NCBI RefSeq assembly: GCF_014023275.1
Contig: NZ_CP054698.1
Location: 5,231,001 to 5,295,000 of the forward strand
Source: Nostoc edaphicum CCNP1411
GTDB lineage: Bacteria > Cyanobacteriota > Cyanobacteriia > Cyanobacteriales > Nostocaceae
Direction: 5' to 3'
DNA: 64,000 bases
A program made the translations under genes and the position numbers. Each line of letters starts with the position of its first letter. Positions within the stretch are counted from its first letter, which is position 1. Shown one piece after another: positions 47,523 to 56,533 of the stretch. Below the pieces are notes generated by a model, which made no database searches, was not told the origin of the DNA, and worked only from the letters and a program-made list of their open reading frames with translations.

Positions 47523-48890
47523 CTATTTATCATTTATAAATAAGTGCTTTAATCTTAAATATTGTTCTCTAAGTTTCCAAAAATTAGATTTTTTTATTTC
47601 TACAATATCATCTTTTAACTCATTAATATTTTTTTTCAAATTTGCATTATCATCTTTTAATTCCTGAATATTTATCGCCAAATTTTCATTTAATTCTTGA
47701 ATGCTTCTATCCAAATTTCCATTTAGCTCCTGAATACTTTTTTTCAAATTTATATTATCATCTTTTAATTTCTGAATATTTTTCTCCAGATTTTCAGTTA
47801 ATTCCTGAATGTTTTTCTGGAGATTTTCATTTAATTCTTGAATATTCTTCTCCAAATTTGCATTATCGTCTTTTAATTCTTGAATATTTTTTTTCAAATT
47901 CTCATTTAATTCTTGAATATTTTTTTTCAAATTCTCATTTAATTCTTGAATATTTTTTGCAAAAACTTCATTTTCTGCACGTAATGAATTCACTTTAGAC
48001 TTCATGAAGCGACGCAATTCAGTATTTTCTGATTGTAAATTTTTGATTGTAGATTTGAGATTTAATCTTTCATTCTGTAATTCTACAACTTGTTGTTTTA
48101 AAAGTGATTTTTCCTGTTCCCAATCATCTGAACCATACAAATGAAGATAATTGCGCCAGTAAACATTCATATACTTTTTGCGTGGTCCTTTAAAATGCAA
48201 AACTTTTCTCTCTTTTAGCTCATATACATCTAAATCTGATTCATAATCAGGAGAAAAATTATAAATATCACAAGATAATAAAAGAATTTTTATGCTATCA
48301 ATTTCTATATTACCTGGATCGACTTGACTACCCTTTTGCCAGTTAATCGCATCCGCTAAAGCATGTTGATCGCCCCACCATTGAGACTTTTCTATATATT
48401 TTTCTGTGTATAGTAAATAAAGCTTCTCAAAAAAAGCAACTACCGCTTCTTTATTTCTCTTGGAAATATAAATTACTCCGCCATTTATAGGCATTTCTTT
48501 ATCATCACGAACCGTCAAAGCTAAGTCAAATTCTTGGGAAAATAATGATTCAATATTATCGTTAACTAATATATCTGAATCCAGAAAAACAATATCTGAT
48601 TTAAATTCATGACTCTTGAGAAAATGTAACTGTGACACTAAACGACTCAGCATGATTGTTCGCGAATCAACTGGGTATCTTTGAACAGTGATATCCAAAG
48701 AGAAAAATGAGACATTAGTATCTAAATCAGTTAAAATAACTTTCTCACAGTTACTGTGAAATTTATCAACAGACTTAAACATTAAATCTATCGCCTGTTG
48801 ATAATCATAAAGATTATTCTGATCCAAAGGGGTACTTTGTTCAATATCCTCTCCTGGGACTTCAGCATGAAATGTGACAAATGTAATCAT
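47523..48890 (-). CDS. GT-A-like glycosyltransferase with long repeat-built coiled coil
   Basis: 455 residues. The N-terminal domain (1-250) has IVFLDSDILVN (D104, D106), the metal motif of GT-A transferases, GGVIYISKR as the acceptor block and KVLHFKGPRK near the end. Residues 256-433 are a continuous coiled coil. From 312 to 419 it is built of three 36-residue units, each 11+11+14 (KNIQELNENLK twice, then KNIQELKDDNANLE), with I, L, L in the core. A basic, aromatic end (FWKLREQYLRLKHL) may touch membrane. It is encoded 7 bp after a methyltransferase and upstream of kdsD. Confidence 0.8.
   Translation of the reverse strand: MITFVTFHAEVPGEDIEQSTPLDQNNLYDYQQAIDLMFKSVDKFHSNCEKVILTDLDTNVSFFSLDITVQRYPVDSRTIMLSRLVSQLHFLKSHEFKSDIVFLDSDILVNDNIESLFSQEFDLALTVRDDKEMPINGGVIYISKRNKEAVVAFFEKLYLLYTEKYIEKSQWWGDQHALADAINWQKGSQVDPGNIEIDSIKILLLSCDIYNFSPDYESDLDVYELKERKVLHFKGPRKKYMNVYWRNYLHLYGSDDWEQEKSLLKQQVVELQNERLNLKSTIKNLQSENTELRRFMKSKVNSLRAENEVFAKNIQELNENLKKNIQELNENLKKNIQELKDDNANLEKNIQELNENLQKNIQELTENLEKNIQKLKDDNINLKKSIQELNGNLDRSIQELNENLAINIQELKDDNANLKKNINELKDDIVEIKKSNFWKLREQYLRLKHLFINDK
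47634..47957 (-). repeat. Three tandem 108-bp units encoding the coiled-coil super-repeat
   Basis: The segment encodes residues 312-419 of the upstream glycosyltransferase. Each unit encodes two hendecads and one 14-residue piece. The copies differ by several substitutions (ENLK, ENLE, GNLD), so they are not a very recent expansion. 36 residues over 10 turns gives 3.6 per turn, the value of an unsupercoiled helix. Confidence 0.88.
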
Positions 48891-48897
48891 CTTTAGA

Positions 48898-49452
48898 TTA
48901 GTCTTTTACTCCAGACATTACTAGATAAGGATTTGGATATTTGCGAACCAGAATAGATTCATGTATGGTAAACTTTTCTAATATAACTTCCCTAACAGCC
49001 TGTTCGCTGAAGCGATAGAAGTCAGCATTGTAAGCAATACCATGACGTTTAAAAGTGAGAGTGGTGTTCATATAGTCTGTGGGTAATGTCATATATATGG
49101 GAACCCCAACAATAAATATACCTCCTGGCTTCAGCACGCGATAAATCTCTTCTACAGACTTCCAAAAATACTTGTCATGTTCTAATACTGAAGATGACAT
49201 GACGCAATCAAATTCCTTATCCGTAAACTCCAGAAGGTTACTATTACCAACTACAAGTTCACATTTTTGCAATTCCGGAGAAGTTTTTTTAATTTTCTGT
49301 GCGTTTAAAGCTACTTTTCTAGAATGTTCAAAGCAAGGTATGGATAGTAGCGTCCATGTTGCTGCACCAACTTCTAATGCAGCAGAGTGAGTCTTATTCT
49401 GATAAAATGAAGCGAGAATCTTAGCAAAAGCTGCAAAAACTTTTGGACTCAT
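48898..49452 (-). CDS. Class I SAM methyltransferase, small
   Basis: 184 residues. The SAM-fold motif I is unusual: ALEVGAATWTLLSIPCFEHS, with no G-x-G. Later parts are normal: FDCVMSSSVLEHDKYFWKSV and RVLKPGGIFIVGVPIYM. It overlaps the pyruvyltransferase-like gene by 4 bp and precedes the coiled-coil transferase by 7 bp, so it is translated with them. Possibly a chain-terminal methyltransferase; substrate unknown. Confidence 0.8.
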   Translation of the reverse strand: MSPKVFAAFAKILASFYQNKTHSAALEVGAATWTLLSIPCFEHSRKVALNAQKIKKTSPELQKCELVVGNSNLLEFTDKEFDCVMSSSVLEHDKYFWKSVEEIYRVLKPGGIFIVGVPIYMTLPTDYMNTTLTFKRHGIAYNADFYRFSEQAVREVILEKFTIHESILVRKYPNPYLVMSGVKD

Positions 49453-50522
49453 AATACCTCCTCCTGCAAATAATCGACGAACTTTTGCATATTGCTAAAA
49501 TAATTAATGCAGTTCTGACGATAAATTTCAAAGTCATAATTCAAATATTCGCTCAAATTATTATAATTACATATAGGAAATTCTAATAGTTTAGAAAAAC
49601 CAACACACCTTTCGTCTACATAGGTAAGGAATGATTTTTTTGCTTGACTTAAAAAATACAAGTGGGCATGTACTCTACTGCCTATATGTAAATCACATTT
49701 ATTATAAAAGCTTAAACATTCATTTACAGATGTAGGTTTAAAAATTTCAAACCCTTGATTTCGGGCATAATTTCTTAATGAAAATGGAGTTCCATCGTAT
49801 TTTTTCAGGAATTTTATCTTCCAGGTGTTCAAAATAGTATATTGATTAGTTTGCAAATTACTTTGAATTCCTAGAAAATCCTGATGCAAAGATAGTACTT
49901 TACGAGATTTTTTATACTTATGAGCAACAAAATCAATTGTTTTAGTTTCTCTATCCCAAAAATCTTGTCTATCTGTTACAGTTACTACAACAGTTTTTGC
50001 TTGATGATTAAATCTTGAATTGTGAAGGATTTTATCATCATATATAACTGGACAACCAGTTAATAAAAATTTATCAACAATTTCTGGTAGGCTATTGTTT
50101 AAATACTGAATAGTTAAGGGACAACGCCAGGAGGAGAAGCTGATTCTTTGATGGATAGCTGTGAGTATCTCTTTTGTAGTATTAGACATTCCAAGATTTT
50201 GTTTTGAAATACCATGAATCCCAATACCAAATGGCACAACAGGAACTTTGATCTTAGCTAGTGTACCGAGGCTCATGCCAGGTACTATAGTGAAATTATC
50301 ATTTAATTGATTAGCCCCTGCTAGGATTAAGGCTTTTGTGGAATTGATTTTATCGATGTCATTTTCAGATAATTCTTTTCTTGATGTAAACAAATATTTG
50401 CATTCAGCAGGATGTAATAGTTTAATCAAATTATTCAGAATAAATCCGTCACCTATATTTACAGTTTTCTTGCTCTGTATTTCAACAGGAACTATATAAG
50501 GTGTAATCACAGCATAATCCAT
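49449..50522 (-). CDS. Polysaccharide pyruvyl transferase family protein
   Basis: 357 residues. The N-terminus DYAVITPYIVPVEIQSKKTV followed by NIGDGFILNN, then ILAGANQL, PFGIGIHG and late IGSRVHAHLYFLSQ give the GT-B-like layout of the PS_pyruv_trans family (CsaB, WcaK). Members add ketal-pyruvate to sugars, an anionic cap that can be read by SLH domains; an SLH porin is encoded at 25-27 kb. It overlaps the downstream methyltransferase gene by 4 bp. Family call good, reaction inferred. Confidence 0.8.
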   Translation of the reverse strand: MDYAVITPYIVPVEIQSKKTVNIGDGFILNNLIKLLHPAECKYLFTSRKELSENDIDKINSTKALILAGANQLNDNFTIVPGMSLGTLAKIKVPVVPFGIGIHGISKQNLGMSNTTKEILTAIHQRISFSSWRCPLTIQYLNNSLPEIVDKFLLTGCPVIYDDKILHNSRFNHQAKTVVVTVTDRQDFWDRETKTIDFVAHKYKKSRKVLSLHQDFLGIQSNLQTNQYTILNTWKIKFLKKYDGTPFSLRNYARNQGFEIFKPTSVNECLSFYNKCDLHIGSRVHAHLYFLSQAKKSFLTYVDERCVGFSKLLEFPICNYNNLSEYLNYDFEIYRQNCINYFSNMQKFVDYLQEEVL

Positions 50523-50533
50523 ATTAAATTTAT

Positions 50534-51103
50534 CTATTGAATATTATATGTTTTAGTAAAAGAGTGACTTTGAAGTAACCATAATCCTGTTTTATCTTTA
50601 TTCGTTAAGTTAAACTTTATTTTAATTAAATCATTATTTTTAAATTTTCTTTCTAGCTCTTGGCAAGAATAATGATGTAACCATCCTTTCTGTAATATAT
50701 CAGCCGGAGAATAGGCTCCTGAGTCACGAATAACGTAGCTCATTAAATAAAAATTAGATATTTGAGGAATCTTGGCTAAGAAATTATCAATATCGCTAAT
50801 ATATTCTAGTAAACCTAAACAAAATACAATATCAAAATTTAAAGACGGTATTTCCGATTCCAGATTTATTTTGTATGTGCTTTCTAATTGTGGTTCCAAG
50901 TCATATCCATAGTAATCAAACTGATTACCGAGCTTGCCAATAAGTACAGATTTTAACCTCTCATTCCCACAACCAAAATCAGCAATTCTAATTGGATTAA
51001 TATTATTAGTTAAGGAAATATCATTGGCAATAAACATTTCTACTGCACTTTCTGCACGTATTTGCCAGCTTGCAGCACTTTGACTATCACAGTTAAATCT
51101 CAT
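50534..51103 (-). CDS. Class I SAM methyltransferase, small
   Basis: 189 residues. The core reads IRIADFGCGNERLKSVLIG for motif I, YYGYDLEPQLEST for the ribose acid, and FDIVFCLGLLEYISDIDNFL for motif IV. It is short, lacking extra substrate domains. It lies 4 bp downstream of the TylF-like methyltransferase. One of several methylating enzymes in the locus. Confidence 0.82.
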   Translation of the reverse strand: MRFNCDSQSAASWQIRAESAVEMFIANDISLTNNINPIRIADFGCGNERLKSVLIGKLGNQFDYYGYDLEPQLESTYKINLESEIPSLNFDIVFCLGLLEYISDIDNFLAKIPQISNFYLMSYVIRDSGAYSPADILQKGWLHHYSCQELERKFKNNDLIKIKFNLTNKDKTGLWLLQSHSFTKTYNIQ

Positions 51104-51107
51104 ACTC

Positions 51108-51821
51108 CTAGCGTACCTTAGTTAAAACTATAGATCTTTGACAAAACAAAATCTCAAAATTTCCCAGATCGATTAATTCATCTACTGCTTTTTTACACCC
51201 AGAATAGGAGCTATAATCATCAAATACAATTACGGAATTAAGACTCATCCTGGGAGTAATTCTGTCAATACAAATTTTTACAGAGTCATACCAGTCACAA
51301 TCAATATGTGCAAATGCTACTACATCTTTAACATTTAAAGTTTCCTGAAAAAGCCCTCGTATTAACTGAATATTATCTGATTCCAAATTGAAGCCAAAAC
51401 TTTCTATATTGTTAATGACAATATCCTTTAAATTGTGAATATAGCCATAGTATTCATTTCCTCCCAAGCCTTGCGATTTCCCACTGCTAATCTCTGCATA
51501 TCTGTTGTGAGCATCAATACCATCCCATTCAGAAGGTGGTGGAATCATACCAAATACGTCAAAGATGTGTAAAGGTACGGAATTGGGCTTCATGTGAGCT
51601 ATCAAAATTGCAGAACCACCTAAGGCACATCCAGCTTCCAAATAGAGACCATGAACTTGTTTTTTTTGGATATATTTGATAGCTCGGCAAATATTTTCAA
51701 GTTTTGGGTAGCCGCAGTAAGTTAAATTCTTTTCTCGTATCCTATTAATAAGTTCATGTTCTTGGGAAAATTCTTTTTTAAATAACTGTATTTGCTCAGA
51801 CTTAGAAAGATGTGTTTCCAT
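51108..51821 (-). CDS. TylF/MycF-type O-methyltransferase
   Basis: 237 residues. YLEAGCALGGSAILIAHMK is motif I, AFAHIDCDWYDSVKICIDRI holds the metal-binding acids (D-x-D) of the TylF family (Mg-dependent sugar O-methyltransferases in macrolide synthesis), and VIVFDDYSSYSGCKKAVDE the last. Such enzymes methylate hydroxyls on sugars. It is encoded 12 bp after the Wzt gene. Confidence 0.85.
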   Translation of the reverse strand: METHLSKSEQIQLFKKEFSQEHELINRIREKNLTYCGYPKLENICRAIKYIQKKQVHGLYLEAGCALGGSAILIAHMKPNSVPLHIFDVFGMIPPPSEWDGIDAHNRYAEISSGKSQGLGGNEYYGYIHNLKDIVINNIESFGFNLESDNIQLIRGLFQETLNVKDVVAFAHIDCDWYDSVKICIDRITPRMSLNSVIVFDDYSSYSGCKKAVDELIDLGNFEILFCQRSIVLTKVR

Positions 51822-51833
51822 ATATTTTGAGAA

Positions 51834-53132
51834 TTATTGATGATCTATTTCCCATTTACGCGGTTGATAAAATGATGATTGACTAATAGATTGATTAGCT
51901 TTGACTTTAAATTTAAATGATTCAATTATGTCTAAAATGGTATAGTAGCTTCCATTTGCCGTGATATTAATCTTCATGGAATATAATCCAGTTAATAAAC
52001 AACAGTATGGCATCATTAGCTTGAATGAGTGTTCACCAGTTGATATATTAACAAATCCAATATCATCAGCACTCTGGATAAAAAGATTACACCTCTCTTT
52101 ATCAGCGAAATCTCTAATTATTAGATTGATGCTAGCATCTTCAATTTCTTCATATGCTTCAAATATGATGTTGAGGTATGCAGGTTTACCAGATACAAGT
52201 GTATCTAAAACTTTACCTTTGGAATTTTGAAAAGAAAGTGCTTTAATCTTGAGTGTAGAACTTACAGAATTACTAGAAAAAAGTACTTCGCCTGGTGTTA
52301 AGACTTTGGCATTACTAATTTGGTTAATACATAAATCTTCTTCATACTTTTGTACTACTAAATTTGCGTTACCGTTCATAACTAGCTTACCTTTTGCTAG
52401 ATAAGCAGCAGAATCACAATTTGATGTAATTGCACCTGCACTATGAGAAACCAAAACAAATGATACGCCACTTTTCCGAAGTTCTGATAGTTTGCGATAG
52501 CATTTTGTTCTGAATTTAAAATCACCAACTGCTAGCACTTCATCAATTAACAGAATATCGGGATTTGTATAAATAGCACTAGCAAATCCCAGTCTAGCTT
52601 TCATCCCAGAACTGTAGGTTCTTACAGGTGCATCAATCGCATCCCATATCTCAGCAAAATCAAGCACTTCTTGAAAACGGAGGTCTATTTCTTTGCGAGT
52701 TAATCCAAAAATAGACATATTAATATAGACATTTTCTCTACCACTAAGTACGGGATTAAATCCTGCACCTAAGGCAATCAAGGCTGCTAATCTACCTTTA
52801 ACTTTTACATAGCCGTTATCTGGCTTAATCAACCCACTGATGATTTTTAGTAAAGTTGTTTTCCCACTCCCATTAACTCCAATTAAACCTATAGATTCAC
52901 CACGTTTAACTTCTATACTGACGTTATCAAGCGCCCAAAACTCCCCCTTTCTTAATTTACTGCTGTATCTCGGCTTGCCAACTAATTCTGCGCCAATATC
53001 TTTGAGACCATAGAGGTAAGATTGCTTAAGATTCCGGCAAAACTTTTTCGAGACATTGTTGACAGAAATAATCACATCATCGTCTTCACTTGGCGATGAT
53101 AGTATTTCACTATCATTTATTTGCATAGTCAT
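51834..53132 (-). CDS. ABC transporter ATP-binding protein, Wzt-type with C-terminal domain
   Basis: 432 residues. The ATPase domain (about 20-255) has GVNGSGKTTLLKI (Walker A), YSSGMKARLGFA (signature), ILLIDEVLAVGD (Walker B) and LVSHS. From about 290 to 420 is a beta-sandwich-like extension, the Wzt_C position that in E. coli O9a/O8 binds the capped chain end before export. The residues here are not obviously those of O9a. The gene pairs with the permease gene 2 bp upstream. It acts in export of polysaccharide across the inner membrane. Confidence 0.92.
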   Translation of the reverse strand: MTMQINDSEILSSPSEDDDVIISVNNVSKKFCRNLKQSYLYGLKDIGAELVGKPRYSSKLRKGEFWALDNVSIEVKRGESIGLIGVNGSGKTTLLKIISGLIKPDNGYVKVKGRLAALIALGAGFNPVLSGRENVYINMSIFGLTRKEIDLRFQEVLDFAEIWDAIDAPVRTYSSGMKARLGFASAIYTNPDILLIDEVLAVGDFKFRTKCYRKLSELRKSGVSFVLVSHSAGAITSNCDSAAYLAKGKLVMNGNANLVVQKYEEDLCINQISNAKVLTPGEVLFSSNSVSSTLKIKALSFQNSKGKVLDTLVSGKPAYLNIIFEAYEEIEDASINLIIRDFADKERCNLFIQSADDIGFVNISTGEHSFKLMMPYCCLLTGLYSMKINITANGSYYTILDIIESFKFKVKANQSISQSSFYQPRKWEIDHQ

Positions 53133-53134
53133 GC

Positions 53135-54001
53135 TTAACTTATCCTTTCAATTAGAAAAGGTATAGAAAGACGGTACACTAACCACCCTAGAACTAATCC
53201 CACTAAAGTGATACCGCTCATAATTAAAAACAAGGTTAATTGCGATAATTCTCCTGTGGTAATCAACTCCTGTGCTGTTACTAGTAAGGGTGTGACAGGA
53301 TTTAACTTCACTAAAACCGAGAGTGTACCGCTAGTAGGGACAGGATAAGCAATTGGAGTCAGAAAAAACCAAGCTAAGGTGATTACTTCCATAGATCGTG
53401 ATACGTCTTGGACTAAATTCATTACAGGAACCAGCCACAGCCCTATAGATACTCCTAATAGAATTAAAATAATAAATGCAAATGGTGCAAAAATTATTGT
53501 CCAACTCACCGAAACTTTGAATAATACAAATAAAACTATGAGCAAAACTATTTTGATTGACAAGTTAAATAGTACTTGGCCTAATTGAGTCAGAATAATT
53601 GCCTCGTGAGGAAATTTAACTTGAGCAAGCAGCGGACGGGAGGTATTTATGGCTATTTGAGGACTATTAAGAGCATCTAAAAATGTTTGCCATAAAATAG
53701 TACCTAGCATGACGTAGGCGGGATAAGGTATATCAGTTTCTTCTACACGAACTAGTCCTGTATTATTAGCAAAAGTTAATCCTGCTGCTGTGAGAGCGGG
53801 AGGTATAATAGCCCAAGTAATTCCCATGAAAGACCGCCTGTATTGAGCTCTAATATCCCTACTTAGTAATCGCCAAGCCAATTCACGGGAAGCAAACAAA
53901 TCTTGAAACATTTCCCTGAATAACTGAATCGGATGCAGTACTCTGCTTTCAGGGGTATATATGACTTCTGGTCTACTTTCTTTCCTCACCTTTCCTACCA
54001 C
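53135..54001 (-). CDS. ABC-2 permease, Wzm-type
   Basis: 288 residues with six membrane helices. The N-terminal amphipathic part (LFREMFQDLFASRELAWRLL) and the stretch RDIRAQYRRSFMGITWAIIP are typical of O-antigen/teichoic-acid ABC-2 permeases. A TATA-like ATTTAGGG is not visible upstream. It forms the channel for undecaprenyl-linked chains with the Wzt gene 2 bp downstream. A 25-bp gap separates it from the GT2 gene upstream. Confidence 0.92.
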   Translation of the reverse strand: MVGKVRKESRPEVIYTPESRVLHPIQLFREMFQDLFASRELAWRLLSRDIRAQYRRSFMGITWAIIPPALTAAGLTFANNTGLVRVEETDIPYPAYVMLGTILWQTFLDALNSPQIAINTSRPLLAQVKFPHEAIILTQLGQVLFNLSIKIVLLIVLFVLFKVSVSWTIIFAPFAFIILILLGVSIGLWLVPVMNLVQDVSRSMEVITLAWFFLTPIAYPVPTSGTLSVLVKLNPVTPLLVTAQELITTGELSQLTLFLIMSGITLVGLVLGWLVYRLSIPFLIERIS

Positions 54002-54026
54002 AATTTTGCTGAAGATTTTGTCAATT

Positions 54027-55391
54027 TTAAGTCAATCCCAGTTTCTTATACAGTCGGCGATAAGCTAAACAAATCTTTAATAAAGCTGGGACATTTAAAG
54101 ACATAGCAAGTACATCTGATGTGACCTTCGTTAGATTAGGGCTGATTCTATGGAAACGCCCCAAGTTAGGATGGAAAGAGCGCAATTTATCATGAATTTC
54201 CTCAACGGCCGCACGGGTTCTGGTTTCAGATTGTCCTGGTTCATGGTACACGTGAAGAGATCCGACATAAATATGGCGAAATCCAGCGTCTAAAGCCCGT
54301 AGACAATAATCTGCATCATTATACTGTGTAGGAAATTCTATAGCATTAAGTCCACCCAGTTCACACCAAATTTCTCGGGAAATGGCAGCACAAGCAAAAC
54401 CGTTACCAGCTGCATAATGAATTGTTTGAGACAGAGGATTAACTGTGGATTCTTGGATGCGTACTGGACGAGTGCCTATAGGCAAACAAGTTTGTACTCC
54501 TGAAGACACTAGTCGTCCTTTTTTCCCTATGGTACGAAGACCAACGCTAGCAACTCCTGGTGTCATGGCCCAATCGGCAAGGGTTTGTAAAGCATTTTTA
54601 TCTATAAAGCGGGCATCATTATTGAGCATGAAGAGAACTTCACCAACTGATGCTTCTGCGGCCATGTTAGTTTGAGCGCTATGGTTAAAAGGAGCGTCAT
54701 AATTCAAGTGGCAGACTAGAATTTCTTGAGGTAGAAAACGCTTGACTTGTTCCTCCACAGCTTGTCTATTAGCAGGCTGGGACTGATTATCGACAAGTAC
54801 AATTTCTATATTGGCAGTCACCGCTTGCCCAGCAATGGATTTCAGACATACTTCCATTAGCTCTGGGCGATCGCGATAGTTAATAATAATAGTGATGCTC
54901 TGAGCTTTTTTGCTCGGCGTGGGGTAGCTTAAAGGCTTGTAGATAGAAGTGCTTTGTAAGCCTACGAAGCGCAGAACCTGATCGAGTTGGATTATTTTGG
55001 CTGTGGGACTTTTGCTGAGAACAGCCAAAGCACCTGAAGTATCATCTCTTTTGGATAAGTATCCTTCTTCTAGAAACTTGTGTAAAATATCGCCACGAAT
55101 TGCACAGCGACCTGCATGATTGACATGCGGGTATAAAAGAGAATCTTTCTCTGGCCACTCCACACGAAAAGGGATTAATCTTCCTCTACTAGCCGTGCAA
55201 AATAGCAAATCATCCCAGACTAGCGCTTCTGGTAACATCTTATTTTCTATATCTAGAGAAAATTTTTTGACAGTAGAGTAGAGACTTTTAGTAGATAATT
55301 GACCAGGAATTTTCTCAATTACATAAGTTGTCCCAGATGTAGGGGTAGGGATAGAGCTTGTGCTGTCGGCAAAACAGAAATTTATAGACAT
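54027..55391 (-). CDS. Glycosyltransferase family 2
   Basis: 454 residues. The GT2 part (about 165-400) has SITIIINYRDRPELMEVCLK, IVLVDNQSQP, FMLNNDARFID (the DxD-like part) and GGLNAIEFPTQYNDADYCLR. The first 160 residues form an extra domain that I do not recognise. Starts 10 bp inside the end of the upstream gene, so the two are linked. It probably transfers a sugar before export by Wzm/Wzt. Confidence 0.87.
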   Translation of the reverse strand: MSINFCFADSTSSIPTPTSGTTYVIEKIPGQLSTKSLYSTVKKFSLDIENKMLPEALVWDDLLFCTASRGRLIPFRVEWPEKDSLLYPHVNHAGRCAIRGDILHKFLEEGYLSKRDDTSGALAVLSKSPTAKIIQLDQVLRFVGLQSTSIYKPLSYPTPSKKAQSITIIINYRDRPELMEVCLKSIAGQAVTANIEIVLVDNQSQPANRQAVEEQVKRFLPQEILVCHLNYDAPFNHSAQTNMAAEASVGEVLFMLNNDARFIDKNALQTLADWAMTPGVASVGLRTIGKKGRLVSSGVQTCLPIGTRPVRIQESTVNPLSQTIHYAAGNGFACAAISREIWCELGGLNAIEFPTQYNDADYCLRALDAGFRHIYVGSLHVYHEPGQSETRTRAAVEEIHDKLRSFHPNLGRFHRISPNLTKVTSDVLAMSLNVPALLKICLAYRRLYKKLGLT

Positions 55392-56533
55392 TTCTTAGGG
55401 ATTGGATTTGATATGTTTTTTTTTTGAATATCATTTGCAATTAAATCTAAAATGCGAGTGACTGCATTGCCAGCTATGAGATTACGCTTAATATAGACAT
55501 CTGCTTTTTGCTGTATTGCTAAACGTCCTTCTGTAGTTTGCAATGTTTCTACAAAATTAATCCAGTCTGCTAATTCGTTAATTAGTGGCAATGGTTCATA
55601 TTTTTCTAAATTTAGACCATAGCTGATTACACTCACAGGACACTTGTATTTTGCTGCATCTAATGCCACAGTTGATGGTGTAGTAATTGCACCATCTGCA
55701 ATTGCAATCAATGCTGGTGCAGTAAAAACTTCCCATTGAGGATTCCGTGGGTTGGCAATTATAATATTATTTCCCTGAGGTAACTGTCCCTGATATTTAT
55801 CTGTTAGCCATACACCAGCATGGTGTGGTTTCACTAAAAAAGTGGTGTCTGGAAAATGCCGCGCTGTCTTCTCTAGGTCTTGGAGAAAAAGTATTCTGTA
55901 TTCTTCGCTATAACGTTCCCAATGTAAATTTTCAAATATAACTATTAAATAATTACCAGGATTCGAAAATTCTACTTTTGGTGTCGTGGTTGAGTTAACA
56001 TATTTGGGACACCCAACAGCAATACATTTGCTCTGGGTTTCATGAGCTAGTTCTTCTGGTAGTAATGCGGTATCACCCCAAGTTAAAACTTTTTGCGAAG
56101 CAAATCTGGTGTTTTTTGCCGTATAAAGATCATCAAAATAATTTAAGCCAACATTCTCAAAACCATGCTGCAAAGTGTATGTTAATATTCCTGATTTATT
56201 TGCTCTTTTAGTCAAAGCATAAGCCGCTTTATGAGGTCCAGCTGTACTTTCTGAGGCAGTTATCAACCCTTGGATATTTAATAGATTTGGTTCTACTCCC
56301 GTTAAAACTCCCAAGCGCGAAACTTTTGAATATTTAATTCCTAATTTTTGTAAGGCGCTTTTAATTCGTGGTGATTTATTTAATATCTGATCGAGGACGC
56401 AGACTTGAGGTACAAGATCATTCCTATATTGTAAACCTACCAACAAAGGTAAAACTAAATCCAAATCTTGGATTAAGTGTATAAATACTAGCACTGTTGG
56501 CTTATGGTTCCAAAAACGTATAAAATTAATCAC
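55382..56533 (-). CDS. GT-B-like protein, CDP-glycerol transferase/capsule-type (uncertain)
   Basis: 383 residues from a GTG start at 56533. That GTG overlaps the upstream TGA by 2 bp, a common coupling, and is preferred over an ATG 39 bp upstream. ILTYTLQHGFENVG and later TTFLVKPHHAGVW, then SVISYGLN give a GT-B pattern like CDP-glycerol or related capsule proteins. No clear E-x7-E. It is one of the least certain transferases in the locus. Substrate unknown. Confidence 0.6.
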   Translation of the reverse strand: MINFIRFWNHKPTVLVFIHLIQDLDLVLPLLVGLQYRNDLVPQVCVLDQILNKSPRIKSALQKLGIKYSKVSRLGVLTGVEPNLLNIQGLITASESTAGPHKAAYALTKRANKSGILTYTLQHGFENVGLNYFDDLYTAKNTRFASQKVLTWGDTALLPEELAHETQSKCIAVGCPKYVNSTTTPKVEFSNPGNYLIVIFENLHWERYSEEYRILFLQDLEKTARHFPDTTFLVKPHHAGVWLTDKYQGQLPQGNNIIIANPRNPQWEVFTAPALIAIADGAITTPSTVALDAAKYKCPVSVISYGLNLEKYEPLPLINELADWINFVETLQTTEGRLAIQQKADVYIKRNLIAGNAVTRILDLIANDIQKKNISNPIPKKCL

